A program made the position numbers and the translations under genes. The notes under the pieces were generated by a model. It was not told where the DNA came from, did no database searches, and saw only the letters and a program-made list of their open reading frames with translations. Shown piece by piece: positions 24,840-37,012 of a stretch of DNA of 64,000 nucleotides; position 1 is the stretch's first letter; each line of letters opens with the position of its first letter. The DNA is from Temnothorax longispinosus (taxonomy: Eukaryota; Arthropoda; Insecta; Hymenoptera; Formicidae), in contig NC_092364.1 of NCBI RefSeq assembly GCF_030848805.1, positions 14,303,447 through 14,367,446 on the forward strand, written 5' to 3'.

Positions 24840-25020
24840 TGACCGGTTAAATTGCCAGTGTTAATACCTATTCATTATGATCACCTTCACCGTCAGAACT
24901 GTCAGAAAATGATATAAAAATATTTTCAATATGCTCTGATAATAGCTTGATTCTTGCTTTTAAGTTTTTTTTTTCAGCAAAAAATGCAAACCAGCCGTTA
25001 AGACTGACTTACAATTAGCC
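24840..25020 (-). pseudogene. possible transposase-like C-terminal fragment
   Basis: On the minus strand about 46 codons are open up to a TAG at about 24868. They contain an amphipathic Leu/Ile-rich stretch and then an acidic Ser-Asp tail (SDSSDGEGDHNE). Acidic Ser/Asp tails occur at the C-termini of several transposase and domesticated-transposase families. No catalytic motif is present, so the identity is only a suggestion. Surrounding DNA on both sides looks like degraded repeat. Confidence 0.2.
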
Positions 25021-25895
25021 GAACAAACAATAAGTTTGTTCGTTACCGTTTGTCATCACGGGAAAGTGCCCTGGGCGCAAGAAAGTCTGGACGATATTAT
25101 AAAAAATATTATTTTCGAGTATTTTATATAAATATAGTGATATTATAATATTTCAGTTTTAAATAGTACAAAGTTTTTAGTACTTATTAGTTAATATTAC
25201 ATACGGTAATATGCGAAATTCACGCCCCAGAAAATATTTTTCACGTTTTTGAGACAAATGTTATTATTATTTTCATCAACCTTTCCTCTACAAATGCATA
25301 TAGAAGTCAAGTGTGTGCGTTTATGGTCCAACCTCTTGATAAAATGGGCAAGGTTCTTGCCGCTAATACCAGCCGGCTAATCAGACCTCGAAATGGAATT
25401 GCGCTCCGCTATATTTTTCAGTTGGAATTTGACGAATGAGCACAAGCTCGCCAGTGTCACGCGATGCTTTCGGAAGTCCGCGTACACATAAATGGGCTTG
25501 TCCGTTCATTCGCGCATTTCCAACGGACGGAATAGCTGTACGGGCCAGCGCGGCGTCCATCGGCCATTCAGCTTCGGGTTTACGCACGTATGCACGTGTA
25601 ATCCCCGCAGGGGTTTATAGGCCACCATCGCGGCGTACACAGCGTTACATATCTCCGCGGTGATCACCGACGCTGGATTCTCGCTCTGTGTCGGGGGTCT
25701 CCCCGCCGACCGTCCCTCCACCATGTCGTTAATTAAAAGCCACCGCGTCCTCGCGACAACCGAACCCGACAACCCGCCGCATTTTTAGTAGCTGTTTCCA
25801 GTGTTCAACGACGGGAATATCTCTCGATCACGAAAACTTCGCTTTACGATTCTCGCAGTTGAGCGCACCGATAGAGACGTTATCGCGTCGACACA

Positions 25896-25896
<1 letters not shown>
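25021..25896. other. unique DNA, nothing recognised
   Basis: AT-rich to 25.3 kb and then GC-rich. No feature found. Confidence 0.45.

Positions 25897-25951
<55 letters not shown>
25897..25951. repeat. (TC)n microsatellite
   Basis: About 27 TC units with one interruption at about 25917. It continues into a T-rich pyrimidine tract. Confidence 0.95.
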
Positions 25952-25955
<4 letters not shown>

Positions 25956-27169
25956 CTCTTTTAGTTTATTTACAGCGGTGCGCTCGGCGAGGAAAAAATG
26001 AGGCACGCAGCGTTCATTACGGAATCGTCGAAATGCAGCTTAATTTGAAAATGAAAAAAAAAAAAACCGGACCCGGCTCCCCCGGACAAAAGCATGCCGG
26101 CGAATTCCCCCGCGTGTAGTCTGGCACGTCCGTGTGTCAACGTGTGATTTCCGGTTAACACGCGCGCGTGCACCGTGGCACTGCATCATGCGCCACGATG
26201 GAGCGTTACACAGCAGTATCGAGGGTCAATATTATCCGGTCCCAAAATCGATCCATAATTATTAAGCAAACACGACGGGACGGATGGCAGGCTCTCTCCC
26301 AAAGCATGCCTGGACAAATATGATTACATCGTTGATGTGAACATTCCGATCAATATAAACTGCATGCGGTGGCATTCTCTACCCAATTAAGCTCGTACGG
26401 ATCTGCCCGCGCATACATGAAAATCAATCCTCATTGGCCGCGCATCGATGATATCGCCTAATTAGCTCAGAAGCCGGCGGCGGCCGCGTGTGCAGTATAC
26501 GCCCATGCATAGCCGCCGGCAAAAACAAGCCATTTACATGGTCTCGTACTCCAGGCCGCGTAACTAACGCGCGCTCCTGTTTGCAGCCGGCGTCCAGTTC
26601 AATTTTTGCATTGTCAAAAATATTTGCGAGCGTATAGCACAAAAAGAGAACAATACATACACATATTCTCTATTATCCAGATATAATACCAATTATATCA
26701 AATATTGTAGAATCATATGGATGCAAACATTGTAAACAAGCTCGCGTTGTGTATGTGTTAAAATTAATTGCATGGCGATGGATTTTTAGTTTTATTAAGA
26801 ACTTTTTATGATACTTCTATTTCTACAAGTTTATGTAAAAATAAAAGTATTACTATCAATATAATTAACATTCTTTTTTAATTTATTATTTCTCTGCTTG
26901 TATTTATAATGAATAAAGCAAAATAACTGGTCTTAAGCAAAAAATTTCTTGTAATGTTGGTATCATGTCTATATAATTACATATTTACAACTATGTCTCC
27001 TGAGTAATTCCACTCACATAACATCGCATATCGGAGAGTCTCAAATTTAAGATGCTTGGTGGTGGAATTTTAATATTTAAGACACGTAAGAATTGATTGT
27101 CGCATTTCTCTCTCTGTATATTGGTTTTACGTGAGTGATTTCCCGCAGTTTGTGCTTTGTGACAATGCT
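25952..27169. other. unique DNA, nothing recognised
   Basis: Mixed then AT-rich. No exon or repeat identified. Confidence 0.45.
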
Positions 27170-27340
27170 GGGACATTCCCATGAACGCAAGGAGGTCTTG
27201 ATTAACTTATAACGAGTCTTTTTGACGATTAAACGGCACTTGATAAGGGCTCTAACCGTGAGCCGAAACGTTGTGCACCTATGTATAAATTTAGCCAGGT
27301 AGTCGAGCAATAATAAATTGCATTTGTTTTTAATCACTGG
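27170..27340 (+). mobile_element. possible Penelope-like element tail with degenerate hammerhead
   Basis: CTTGATAAG, a perfect 5 bp stem GGCTC/GAGCC with a 7 nt loop, and GAAAC lie at 27239-27269. This resembles the CUGANGA - stem II - GAAA core of the hammerhead ribozymes known in the terminal repeats of Penelope-like retroelements. Two core positions differ from consensus (C3 to U and G8 to A), so self-cleavage is unlikely. No reverse transcriptase or GIY-YIG coding sequence is recognisable next to it. Confidence 0.35.
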
Positions 27341-28033
27341 CGGATAAAAGTTTTCGTTATAAATTTACAACTATGTTTTAACTTTTACTTCTATTGTGAT
27401 TTTATATTAGCTGTTTCATTCATTTTAAACAATTTGCAAGAACATATAATTTTGTTTAATATCCTCGAGCGTCAAAATTGCACAGGTTCTCTAGAATTAC
27501 TCGACGCCAGACGGACGACAGACACCGTGACGCTGACTAGAAGTGTTTCCGGATGTATATCGCAATGCTATTCATCGCGGATGCCTAATTAACAGTGCCC
27601 CGTGGCATTCTGACCCCGGCATTGTGCCGTGCGTCGCGGGGCCCTTTTGCGCCGCGCCGACCGCGCACGCGGCGGCGAGAATTTAATTAACCTGTTCTGC
27701 ATTTGATAGCCGGCGAAAACTTCCGGTCGGTGTCTTTTGTGAGGCGGTCGTAATTAATATTCCTTGAAAGCGGCAAAGAGCAGAAGGCCTCGACCGAGAG
27801 AAAGGCAAATGCGGGTCGGACTGCGAGGGGGGAGGGGGAGGGGGATGGTATCTCGGAAAGGGACCGCGCCTACTAGTACCTACTCGAGAAGGATAGACAA
27901 AAGAGTTATCAAACCGCGAGATTTTATCGCTACTGTTTGAAACGTTTGTGCGAATGAATGCTTTCTGAAAGGAGTGCAACCACCGGCTACTTCCGCGAAA
28001 AAAAAACTGGACCATTGGCGATAATCGAGACAT
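27341..28033. other. unique DNA with a G-rich tract
   Basis: A plus-strand G-rich tract at about 27827-27846 has G runs of 6, 5 and 5 plus GG. No gene or dispersed repeat seen. Confidence 0.45.
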
Positions 28034-29185
28034 TTAAGGAGGTTGAAGCGATCCAGTTGAGTCAATTGACGGTTTAGAAAAAAGTTTTTTATTAGGTCAT
28101 TAAAAAATCTGTATTAGGTATCATTTTATTCTCCATACGCTGCTATTGCATAAAACGTATAGTAAAAGTATCATATTATGCATCTTTATATTTTAATTAG
28201 CTAAAAACGAAACACTTTTTTGCCAATGCCAACTTGAAAACTTGTAGTATTGCTAATTATTTCAATATAAAAATGGCATGAATATATGTTTTGCCGTTGA
28301 TAGAATGAAATAATGATTCTTACTGGTAGCTCCCTTGACAATTATATAAGCTATCGATTTTTTAATAACTTTCCGTCGATTATATTAAATACGATTGAAA
28401 CTTGGCAACGTTTCACTTTTATGGGGTTGGTAGCAGTACTCGCCTCTGTGTTGAGCCACGTAACGGCAGTTGCTAAACGTAAACATGCCGGTGAATTTTC
28501 TGTCATTCTGGATAAGAGGTTAGGTGCCCGCGTTTTGGCTATACCCAAATCCTGTCGGTATGTGCACGTTTTTGGTTCTCTTCCGTGCTGTGTCTACTAT
28601 TTTGTAGTAATGTCAACGATTTTAGGGTTCTCTTTTATGTTATGTTCACAATTTTTTGGTTTTCTTCCGTTAGATTCATGATTTTTTGGTTTTATTTCCA
28701 AAGGGAATCAAAAAATCGTGGACATAGCACGGAAGAGAACCACAAAAATGTGCACATACCGACAGGATTCGGGTACAGCCAAAACGCGGGCGACGCTGCG
28801 TTGCCACATCTACCTACTCGCGAACTATCAACTGCTATTTCAGTCTAATTTCGATCGCTTTAACTTGTAATATATTTGTTATTAGATGGTGAATACGTGT
28901 TTTCTTGCGTTCTAAATGTTCGCATTAATTTACTGTACGCGTAGGCACGTTTTTTGAGCGTTTATATAGACTAGATATTAAAGAAAATTGGGATCAATCA
29001 TCGCCGTCAACGCTTTCTCCATCTAACCTCATGTAAAACGACGCATTTTTGGAAATTAATATCTCAGCTTCTGGATGGTCAATAAATCTGAAATAATTCT
29101 CACATATGCGGTAGATCCTATACTATCATATATATTTTTTACAAACTAAAATCTAGAGTTGACCAAACTGCTTCAACCTCCTTAA
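28034..29185. mobile_element. TTAA-bounded non-autonomous DNA element, 1.15 kb
   Basis: Perfect 16 bp terminal inverted repeat TTAAGGAGGTTGAAGC at both ends, with TTAA as the outermost bases, consistent with a TTAA target duplication. Inside, 28526-28791 is itself an inverted repeat with arms of about 80 bp (CAAATCCTGTCGGTATGTGC and a diverged mirror). Its loop holds several tandem units built on ATTTTTTGGTTYTCTTCCG. A 122-codon open frame from 28313 overlaps this structure and has no known domain, so I do not call it a gene. Confidence 0.8.
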
Positions 29186-31535
29186 ACCGCTGTCGAACTA
29201 CTTATTCGTGTAGTATGAAATTTATCGTAAATATCGAAATAATATCACACGGAGAATACAAGTATTGAGATATTATTATCGTATAACACACACGATCGGC
29301 TTCTACGGATCGCATTCAAGCGCGCAAAAGCCATTTATTGCGTGACACTGAAAGTTGTACCGACAGATCGTATCAACGTCTAAAGTCTAAGCACGAAGGA
29401 AACAAGCAACGTAATTAGACGAGCACGGAGAGCGCGCGGTGCACTCCCCGCAAGCTGGAAATATATTCATGATCGCGTTCGGTGTTATCGAGAAATGCGG
29501 TGTACGTTGTACGGGAATGGATTGCGACTGATCTAACGTACGAGTTCGTCCTCGTAGGGAAATATCGTTGGGCGCAAGCACGATCTTATTACATTTCCGC
29601 CATGAATCCCATCGAGATACGCGCGGCCCATAGAATAGTGTGTAAGTCACCGAAGTAAGATAATGGAGAGGAAAAAGCACGGGAGATACGATGGCGGGAG
29701 GAGGGGCGGGAGATCGTATACGCGGGCGAAACACGGCAAAGCAATTTCTGTACAACCACGTTTTCTCGTTTCCGCGAAGGGGGCACCTTCGTGAGGAAGC
29801 CGGGGAATTTTACATGCGCGCTTACACACGCATGTGCAAACCGCCCGTGAAAAAGAATGAACTCTCATGAATGGTCGAGCGATTCGCGATTTGTTATCTC
29901 GTTCTTCCCTCCTGCCCGCTCCCCCCCTCTCTCTCTCATTACGAATTATGCCGTGCCCCGGATAGCTTATCGACTGTTTCCATGAAACCTGACGAGAACG
30001 CGCTATCGATTTCGCCGTCGTTAATGATAATCAATGCGAAACGCGATGAGATTTCGCTAATGGAACATAATATATCGGCCGTGCTATCGTGGTATTATTA
30101 CCTCATTTCCCGAACGAAAGACACTCTCTTATTCGTAGAGAGCGCTTGCCCGACCGCGCTGAGTCTGAGAGATTTTTATCGTAAGCGCACAAATGCCTTC
30201 TCCGCCTGCTATTAACGAGGGAGATTAATTTTACTCCGCGTCATATTCCGCGTGACGATCCGTTTTCAGTTCGATAGAGAGAATCGATATTACAGCGCAG
30301 TAATATGTAAATGACCGTATAAAAATCAATTTAAACGAAAAGGTGTGGCTTGGGTTGCTCCAATTTATGGGATAGAATCGCGCGGAATAATCCGATCGAA
30401 TAAACCTCGAATTGCATTAACTGACATAAAGAATATCTTTATGCGATATTATTACATATCACCGATATGCAGTGTAACGTTCACGTTCGTATAGATTTAT
30501 AGTACCCGTATCACCGTGGCCGTTTATCGCAAATTACAGGGCGCCAACTGACTTCCCTGCATCCGTTTATCGGTTTTATTAATTGCCTGCTAATCAAGAG
30601 CGGCGAATAAGGCGGAAAAAAATAATCACGTGTCTCTTAGGTTACCGTCGAAGCTGCATTTGCAGCTGTCTTCCTTAATAATGCTCGCTTATCCATATTC
30701 CGTCATTAATTACGTCCGATACAAATTGATAATGCGTTTTATAGCTGACCTCATTTCGCTTCTAGGTTGATCCCTATTATACGGACATAATATTCATAAA
30801 CTCCTATTGGCTGTAATTACGGCATACGACATGCATGCACTTTCATTAAGAAGACATACGGTTAATAAAGTTACGATATAATAATAGCTTATCAAAACCA
30901 ATCAAAATAATTACGTAATAAATGTAAATTATAAAGATATTATCTTCTGTATAATTTTTTTATTCAATTCACGCAAATTAATTGGATCAATCATTCTTAA
31001 TTATCTACTAAATGTATGAAGCGAAATTAAAGGACGATAGCGCTGCATATTATGGCGTATCGGCAAAATTCGAAAGGCAAAATTTTAACCAAGAGATATA
31101 TTTATCTGTTTTCGAAGGAAAAAGAGAGGAAAATAGCCAAATTCCACGTCCCATGTGTATCGCAATGCCACGATAAAATAATCTCGAGTACATGGATACA
31201 CGCTGTTGCTTTTTCCTTCTTATCGCGAAAGCCGACTTGAGCTGTTTTATCTCGCAGACGGAAGAAGGCCGAAAAAGTGGAAAGAGAAGTGGAAGAGGCA
31301 GAGGAAAGGAGAGAAAGAGCATAGAAAGAAACGTCCGATTGGCGCGAAGAATCACGACGTTCCCCCGCGAACGCCCATGCATATGCATCTTCTCGTGTAA
31401 CAGGAAAGGAACTTTTCTCGGTAAGAGAGAGGCCAACGACTTTTTACACATTTATCTCTCGAACTCTCTTTTTCGACGGGCGGAAAAAGTGAGAAGGAAA
31501 AGACGGGACGAGGGCGGAAAGAGCGCGTCCCGTCA
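29186..31535. other. unique DNA, nothing recognised
   Basis: Mixed composition. The longer frames at about 29.4-29.9, 29.9-30.2 and 31.05-31.57 kb have no recognisable domain and overlap frames on the opposite strand. Confidence 0.4.
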
Positions 31536-31557
31536 TCTCGTCTCGTCTCGTCTCGTC
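31536..31557. repeat. (TCTCG)n short tandem repeat
   Basis: Four units of a pentanucleotide repeat. Confidence 0.85.
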
Positions 31558-32382
31558 ACTGACCCGGGACAATAGACGCAGATTTTCTTAACGACGGACG
31601 AGTAATGATGTGGAGAACGAGCCTGTGCTTCTGTATCCGCGGCAGCCTCCGCGGCAGATGCCGTCACTCGCGTTTAAACGAGATCCGGCGACACGACGAG
31701 TCTTATCTCTATTGCGGGATCGCTGATTGCTCCCTTCGTTCGTTTAATTTACGATGAATCGCGCACGGGCCGCGTCTGCGAATAAGACTGGACGACCCGC
31801 GACATCTCGTGCTGTGAATGCACAGAATAACGAGACGCCGTCACATCTCCTTGCACAAGCGCGAACACATGGCTTCATCCAATAATTCACGACGAATCCA
31901 ATTCATGACGGACGATTACGCGAGTGCTCGTAACGTCGTAACCCGAGCTGCGCCGCCGCTAAGAATGAGTTATCGCACTAACTTCGATTAATTTCTTTGA
32001 CGGAACTGGTTAAGTTATCCTAACGTAAAAGCTCGTCGCTTCCTCTCGCGAGGAATTTATGCAATTGATGCGACTGTTTCAAAATTTCTCTAATGTAAGC
32101 GATACACTTACATATATAGTTTTTGATAAATCCGTGAAATAATGAAAACCACGTTTACTCGATTTAGTCATTTTCATAGAGCGATTTCAAGATATATTGT
32201 TAATTTTGAATGAGTTACCGGAGAATATCTAAGACAGCTTAAAAATTTATCTCGAATTTCTCATATGTGATTATCATGATTGCGATACTTGCAATTCCCT
32301 TTGAAGACACACAATACGTTTGCTATTTTATTTTCTATTCCACAAATTTAACTTGGTATGCAGCGGTATGTGTTGCAGGCTT
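31558..32382. other. unique DNA, nothing recognised
   Basis: CpG-rich and then AT-rich. No feature found. Confidence 0.45.
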
Positions 32383-33145
32383 CACTACAAAAAATAAGTG
32401 TGTTCGACGTGCGTTTAACGTGTGTGGAAATAAAACATAATGCACTTTATCACGTGTACTGAGCGATTGCTGTGTTGATGCTACACACTTATTCGTTCTG
32501 CAACGCACGTAAGCGTGTAGTTTCAACATGTTAGAAGGTGTACACACTTTATATCAGCAACACGTTAATTCGAACACACATAAAGTGTGTTGAATCAATA
32601 CGAGAAATACTATTTTACACATATTCTACGATGCAACACACGTTGATAATAACACACGAGCGAAAATAACACGGAAAAAAGCAACACAGTTTAAGCGTGT
32701 TAAGGAGGTTGGTTGCCGTCTGGTATCAGATCATCCGATAGATGGCATCCGATAAGATCCGTTTCTCAAATTTAAAATAATGACGAACGATGATATAAGA
32801 ATGATGACGGAACTGCACATTGCACAACTTGTATATAAGTTGTTTCGTGGCATACACTTTTATAATAAAGCGTGGCACACTTTTGGATTAATGTGACGTT
32901 AATGTAACTTTATTTTAGTAAATAATATCTTTATTTTTGAAGACTGCACACTACAAACACAAGTGTGTTACTTTTACACATTTTAAGTGCATTATTCATT
33001 GTAGACTTCTTACACGTTTTATCGTGTGTAAATTAAAAACACACCTAAAGTGAATTTAATTTACACACGATAAAGTGTGTAAAAAGTGTCTACAATGAAT
33101 AACGCACTTAAAATGTGTAAAAATGACACATTTGTTTTTGTAGTG
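32383..33145. mobile_element. CACTA-like non-autonomous element
   Basis: Left end CACTACAAAAAA and right-end mirror CACTACAAAAAC, flanked by TT on both sides. The interior is densely packed with ACACTT/AAGTGT-type motifs in both orientations, as in the subterminal repeats of CACTA (EnSpm) elements. A second CACTACAAAC end at 32949 makes 32949-33145 a complete palindrome of 197 bp, so the larger unit may be two related elements side by side. No transposase is present. Confidence 0.6.
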
Positions 33146-35600
33146 TTGACCATTTGAATGCATCATTCTTTCACGTTGCGTGTTTCTTAGACAGACAGCA
33201 GACGTATTTCCAAGATATTGTTCCCGGAACTTGGTGGAGATGCCAGCCTTAAGAGTTGATTTTTATTCAACAATATACTCAAATAATTCACACTTTTGAC
33301 GCGAGTGAGATCGCTCGGTCTATTATAGATACGCGCCCCGTTTCTACACACGCGCCATTCTTCTCGTATGTCCAATCATATGTATTACTCATCGTTACCG
33401 AATATTTAAAACCGCTCAAATTGCATGTCGTGCCGGTTGAAGCATGATGAATAAAGCGTCTGAAGCGTCTGAATAATTATCCAAACTGATTGGCGCTGTG
33501 ATTTGTGGGTTGCAAAATTCGCGATGACTTTTGCATTGAGTTATCGGCCGCGCGCGCTTTTAAGTTCGGGGGAATAGATGACGGGGGAAAAGAGAGATTC
33601 GACCGATTCGCAGCATCGCATCGCTGCGAGAACACGGCGCCGCGCCGCACCCGCGCCGTGGCGTCACGTTGCATCTCGCGCCTGCAGGCATCCATTTACA
33701 TAACGAGATTATTTCATTTAGGCCGCGAATGGAGTCGTAACCCTATATGTAAATTCGAGACACGTGAAAAGCGTGCGATCAGAGTGTTTGAATACAACGA
33801 CCCTCGATCGTGATCGCGCACACCCTTTCAATAGGATTTCACGGTGGCGTACGTATGCGCCATAGGAGGGACGGGGGAGGGGGCGGCTTCACGCGTTTCG
33901 TCGTGACCGAGAAACTCGATGACTGTCATAATCGCGTACGCTTTTCTCCGAATGTCGTTTCTCCGATGACAGATAAGAGAATTGAATATCGCCGCTCCCA
34001 CGTGACGCCTATGCATGACCAAATTAATTACTCACGACACTCTTTCGTTATACGATAAATATAATAAGTAATTTTTTTATCGATTATATTCTCATATATC
34101 AGATATTTTTATATCAATTTCCTGGAAAAATTGTATTTATTCTTAGACAGGGTTCGCCCCATCTGTGTTATTATTAACTCCCTCGCTCGCCAGTACGAAA
34201 ATACAGTACGGATACGATAGGGTATCGATCCGATAAATTAAAGGAACGAATAATTCAACGTCACATAGAATATAATCTAATCACGCAAAACTGATTCGCA
34301 GCGGACTCAAAGAAAGCCAGCAATAATCCATAACGATGATTTTATTAATCGAACGGCGATATTTATCCATATCATACACGATTGCAAATACAGGTGTATC
34401 AGTAACATGTAGGGGGCTTCGAATATCGCATTACCTAATTATCCATGTAAATGAAGCAGCCGTTATTCGAATAATAGAATCAACTACTCAACATACACTA
34501 GGATATGCAATTAACCCCCTCATCGCACTAGCCATAGCAGTAGCCATAAATTCGTCGATGTGATAAATTATCTCGGGCCAGACAATGCAATCCGGGACAA
34601 TCGTTATCGCCCTTATTGTCCGATCAAAATATTCATCCCAATCTCTGCGTAGATATCATAATATTATAATATTACCGATATCTCTAAATTATACACATAT
34701 GTACCTACGTTGTTGCCGCGTAGATGATGAGCGTAATGAAATAAAAAAAAAGGAGAAAAGCATATATGTCGTCGAGAGTGAAAAGACATAAAGCCACAAG
34801 AATATTTGCTCCCATAAAAAATTGGAAATTATGTTTATTGTATGTAATATGTATCTACTAAATTTAAATATAATCGTGATTTTACTAAAAACTTATTATT
34901 TGCATAATTGTAATAATTTGTTATTTGAGTTATATATAGAATTTTTTAATTTTTAATATCTGCATTTTTTTTAGAATGTGCTACGTGCGACTTGGACCTA
35001 TATTCCTACTTAACGTTTCGATTTATGGAGCCGGCGATATTATATCCCGGTCTCGCGCGGATAGCTAGATTTAAACGGTCCAACAGCACGTCGAAAGTTA
35101 TATGAAAGTAGGCCAACTGGCCAGAGGGCTTCGTTGGAGGGTTTGTAATCGCGTGTAAGCCCCCCAATCCTCATCCCCGTCAGTCAGAATTCCCGGTGGG
35201 AATGAGGAAGAGAATTCATATATCGTGATACAAGGGAGACTCTATACGTGGTGTTGTTGCGGGGTATAGTTACACGAAACGTAGGATGACAAAAGGTAAA
35301 CTGGATGGCGATGCGAGAGAAAAAGCACTCCGCAATGCAGTAGTGCATTTAATCAAATTTCAAAGCCAATGCATTTCGCTGATTAAATCATACCGGCTAT
35401 AAGTTCGAGAAACGTGAAAATCTTAAAATTATATTATCCCAATGTATGGCACATAAATATGATTGGAATAACGTAACGTAATAATAATAATAAATTATTA
35501 ATTAATTGCATTAAAATTGACGCGTTCTAATTACAGGACGAAAAACAAAAGTGACAACGTTCAATAAATTTTATTTAAATTTTACCAACACAGCGGATCC
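33146..35600. other. unique DNA, nothing recognised
   Basis: A G-rich tract lies at about 33866-33886. The open frame at about 34336-34563 has an isoleucine-rich composition without a known domain. No repeat is recognised. Confidence 0.4.
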
Positions 35601-35873
35601 TACACTGAAAAAAAAATACTTAGATCCAAGAAAATATTTTTTTACATAGTACCAATGGCTTACCTAATATAATCACATATTTATTTAGAATTAGATATTT
35701 TTACTTAATTTAAATAAATTATTATTTTTACTTAATTTATGTATATTATTTTTACTTAATTTAAGTAAAGATATCTAATTCTAAATAAATATGTGATTAT
35801 ATTAAGTAAATAAGCCATTGGTACTATGTGAAAAAATATTTTCTTGGATCTAAGTATTTTTTTTTTCAGTGTA
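35601..35873. mobile_element. palindromic TA-target MITE, family C
   Basis: Ends TACACTGAAAAAAAAA, mirrored on the right. Arms of about 115 bp are about 95 percent identical and share ACTTAGATCCAAGAAAATAT and TAGTACCAATGGCTTA. The right arm carries a short extra TTTACTTA-type segment. The loop holds three copies of a TTTTTACTTAATTTA motif. Its terminus matches family A at 13271, but the arms differ, so the two probably share a mobilising transposase. Confidence 0.88.
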
Positions 35874-36938
35874 CTTTACAGGAATATTTTCAATGTAGAC
35901 ATTAATAACCACATAGGCATTAAAAATGGTGAATTTTTTGTTTTAATGCTTTTTGTGAATATATTCTATATCATATATATGCGCATGGAAACGGGAATCG
36001 AAATTTTCGGAACCTATGTTCCGTCGTGGACTTTTTTGCTTCTCGGCTCTCTTCTACGAAGGCATGAACAAATTCAAGCACCGTATTTTGTTCGGCTCGC
36101 TGAATCATTAATGGGCGCCGCGTCCTAAGAGCACAGTTGTTGCATATCCAACGTAACGCGAAGGGAGTCGGACATCGAGCGTGACATAAATATGTAATAT
36201 AACGTGCCAGCGTGAAAAATGTACTCTGGATTATAAGGGCGGGGCGCGCGCTCTCTTTTATACCGCGCCGTTTTCCGTCATCCTGCTCCGTCCAATTTTC
36301 CAACGTTGCTTGCGCAACGAAAAAGGAATATATCACACCACTTTACTGTGGGCGGCGAGCGTTTAAACAGTTAACAATTTTTTATCTGCGCCGGCGATGA
36401 ACGACTTTTTTTTCATCGAATTAAAACGTAAAATTAAATTTCAGCGTGAGTAATTCGCGTCGACAACTTCGATCTGAATTCGGTGAGACTAAATAGAACG
36501 CAAACGGATTAACGAACGGTATCACGTGCAACTTTTATGCGACGCACGTCAAATTATTCGACGACACATGCTCGAATCTATATATTGCGCAATATTAAAT
36601 GGAGAAAAATCCATTTTTCCCTCATCCTAGGAATATTTAATTTACATTAAATAATCAAAATTTGTTAAATATTTTCAAGAAAGCTACTTACTGTGTCAGA
36701 CTCGAGATTTGATTAAACTCTCGAAAGGCAGCGTGCCTTTCTTTTTGGCTTCACTCGTGGTAGATAATCGCGTAACCGATCGATATATTGCCGATATTTT
36801 TTCGTCGGATCTACTATTAATTCCCTCATAAATCTGAGTGGGTACTTCGCCGAAAGGGATCGGGCGGATTTATCGTTCGGCAGGTAGGACGATATGACGA
36901 TATAACTCTGGCACGAGGCCGCAAAGGGGGACGACAAC
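35874..36938. other. unique DNA, nothing recognised
   Basis: Mixed composition, no feature found. Confidence 0.45.
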
Positions 36939-37012
36939 TCCTCTCTCTCTCTCCCCTCTCTCTCTCTCTCTCTCTCTCTTTTTATATATATATATATATA
37001 TATATTATATAC
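36939..37012. repeat. (CT)n followed by (TA)n microsatellite
   Basis: About 18 CT units with a CCCC interruption, a short T run, then about 14 TA units. The compound repeat has no coding meaning. Confidence 0.93.

Noticed and set aside
28313..28681. A 122-codon frame as the transposase of the TTAA-bounded element
   Set aside because: It runs through the internal inverted repeat and minisatellite and shows no catalytic or DNA-binding motif.
34336..34563. Possible mitochondrial insertion, from the isoleucine-rich translation
   Set aside because: No mitochondrial gene motif recognised and no extended similarity seen by eye.
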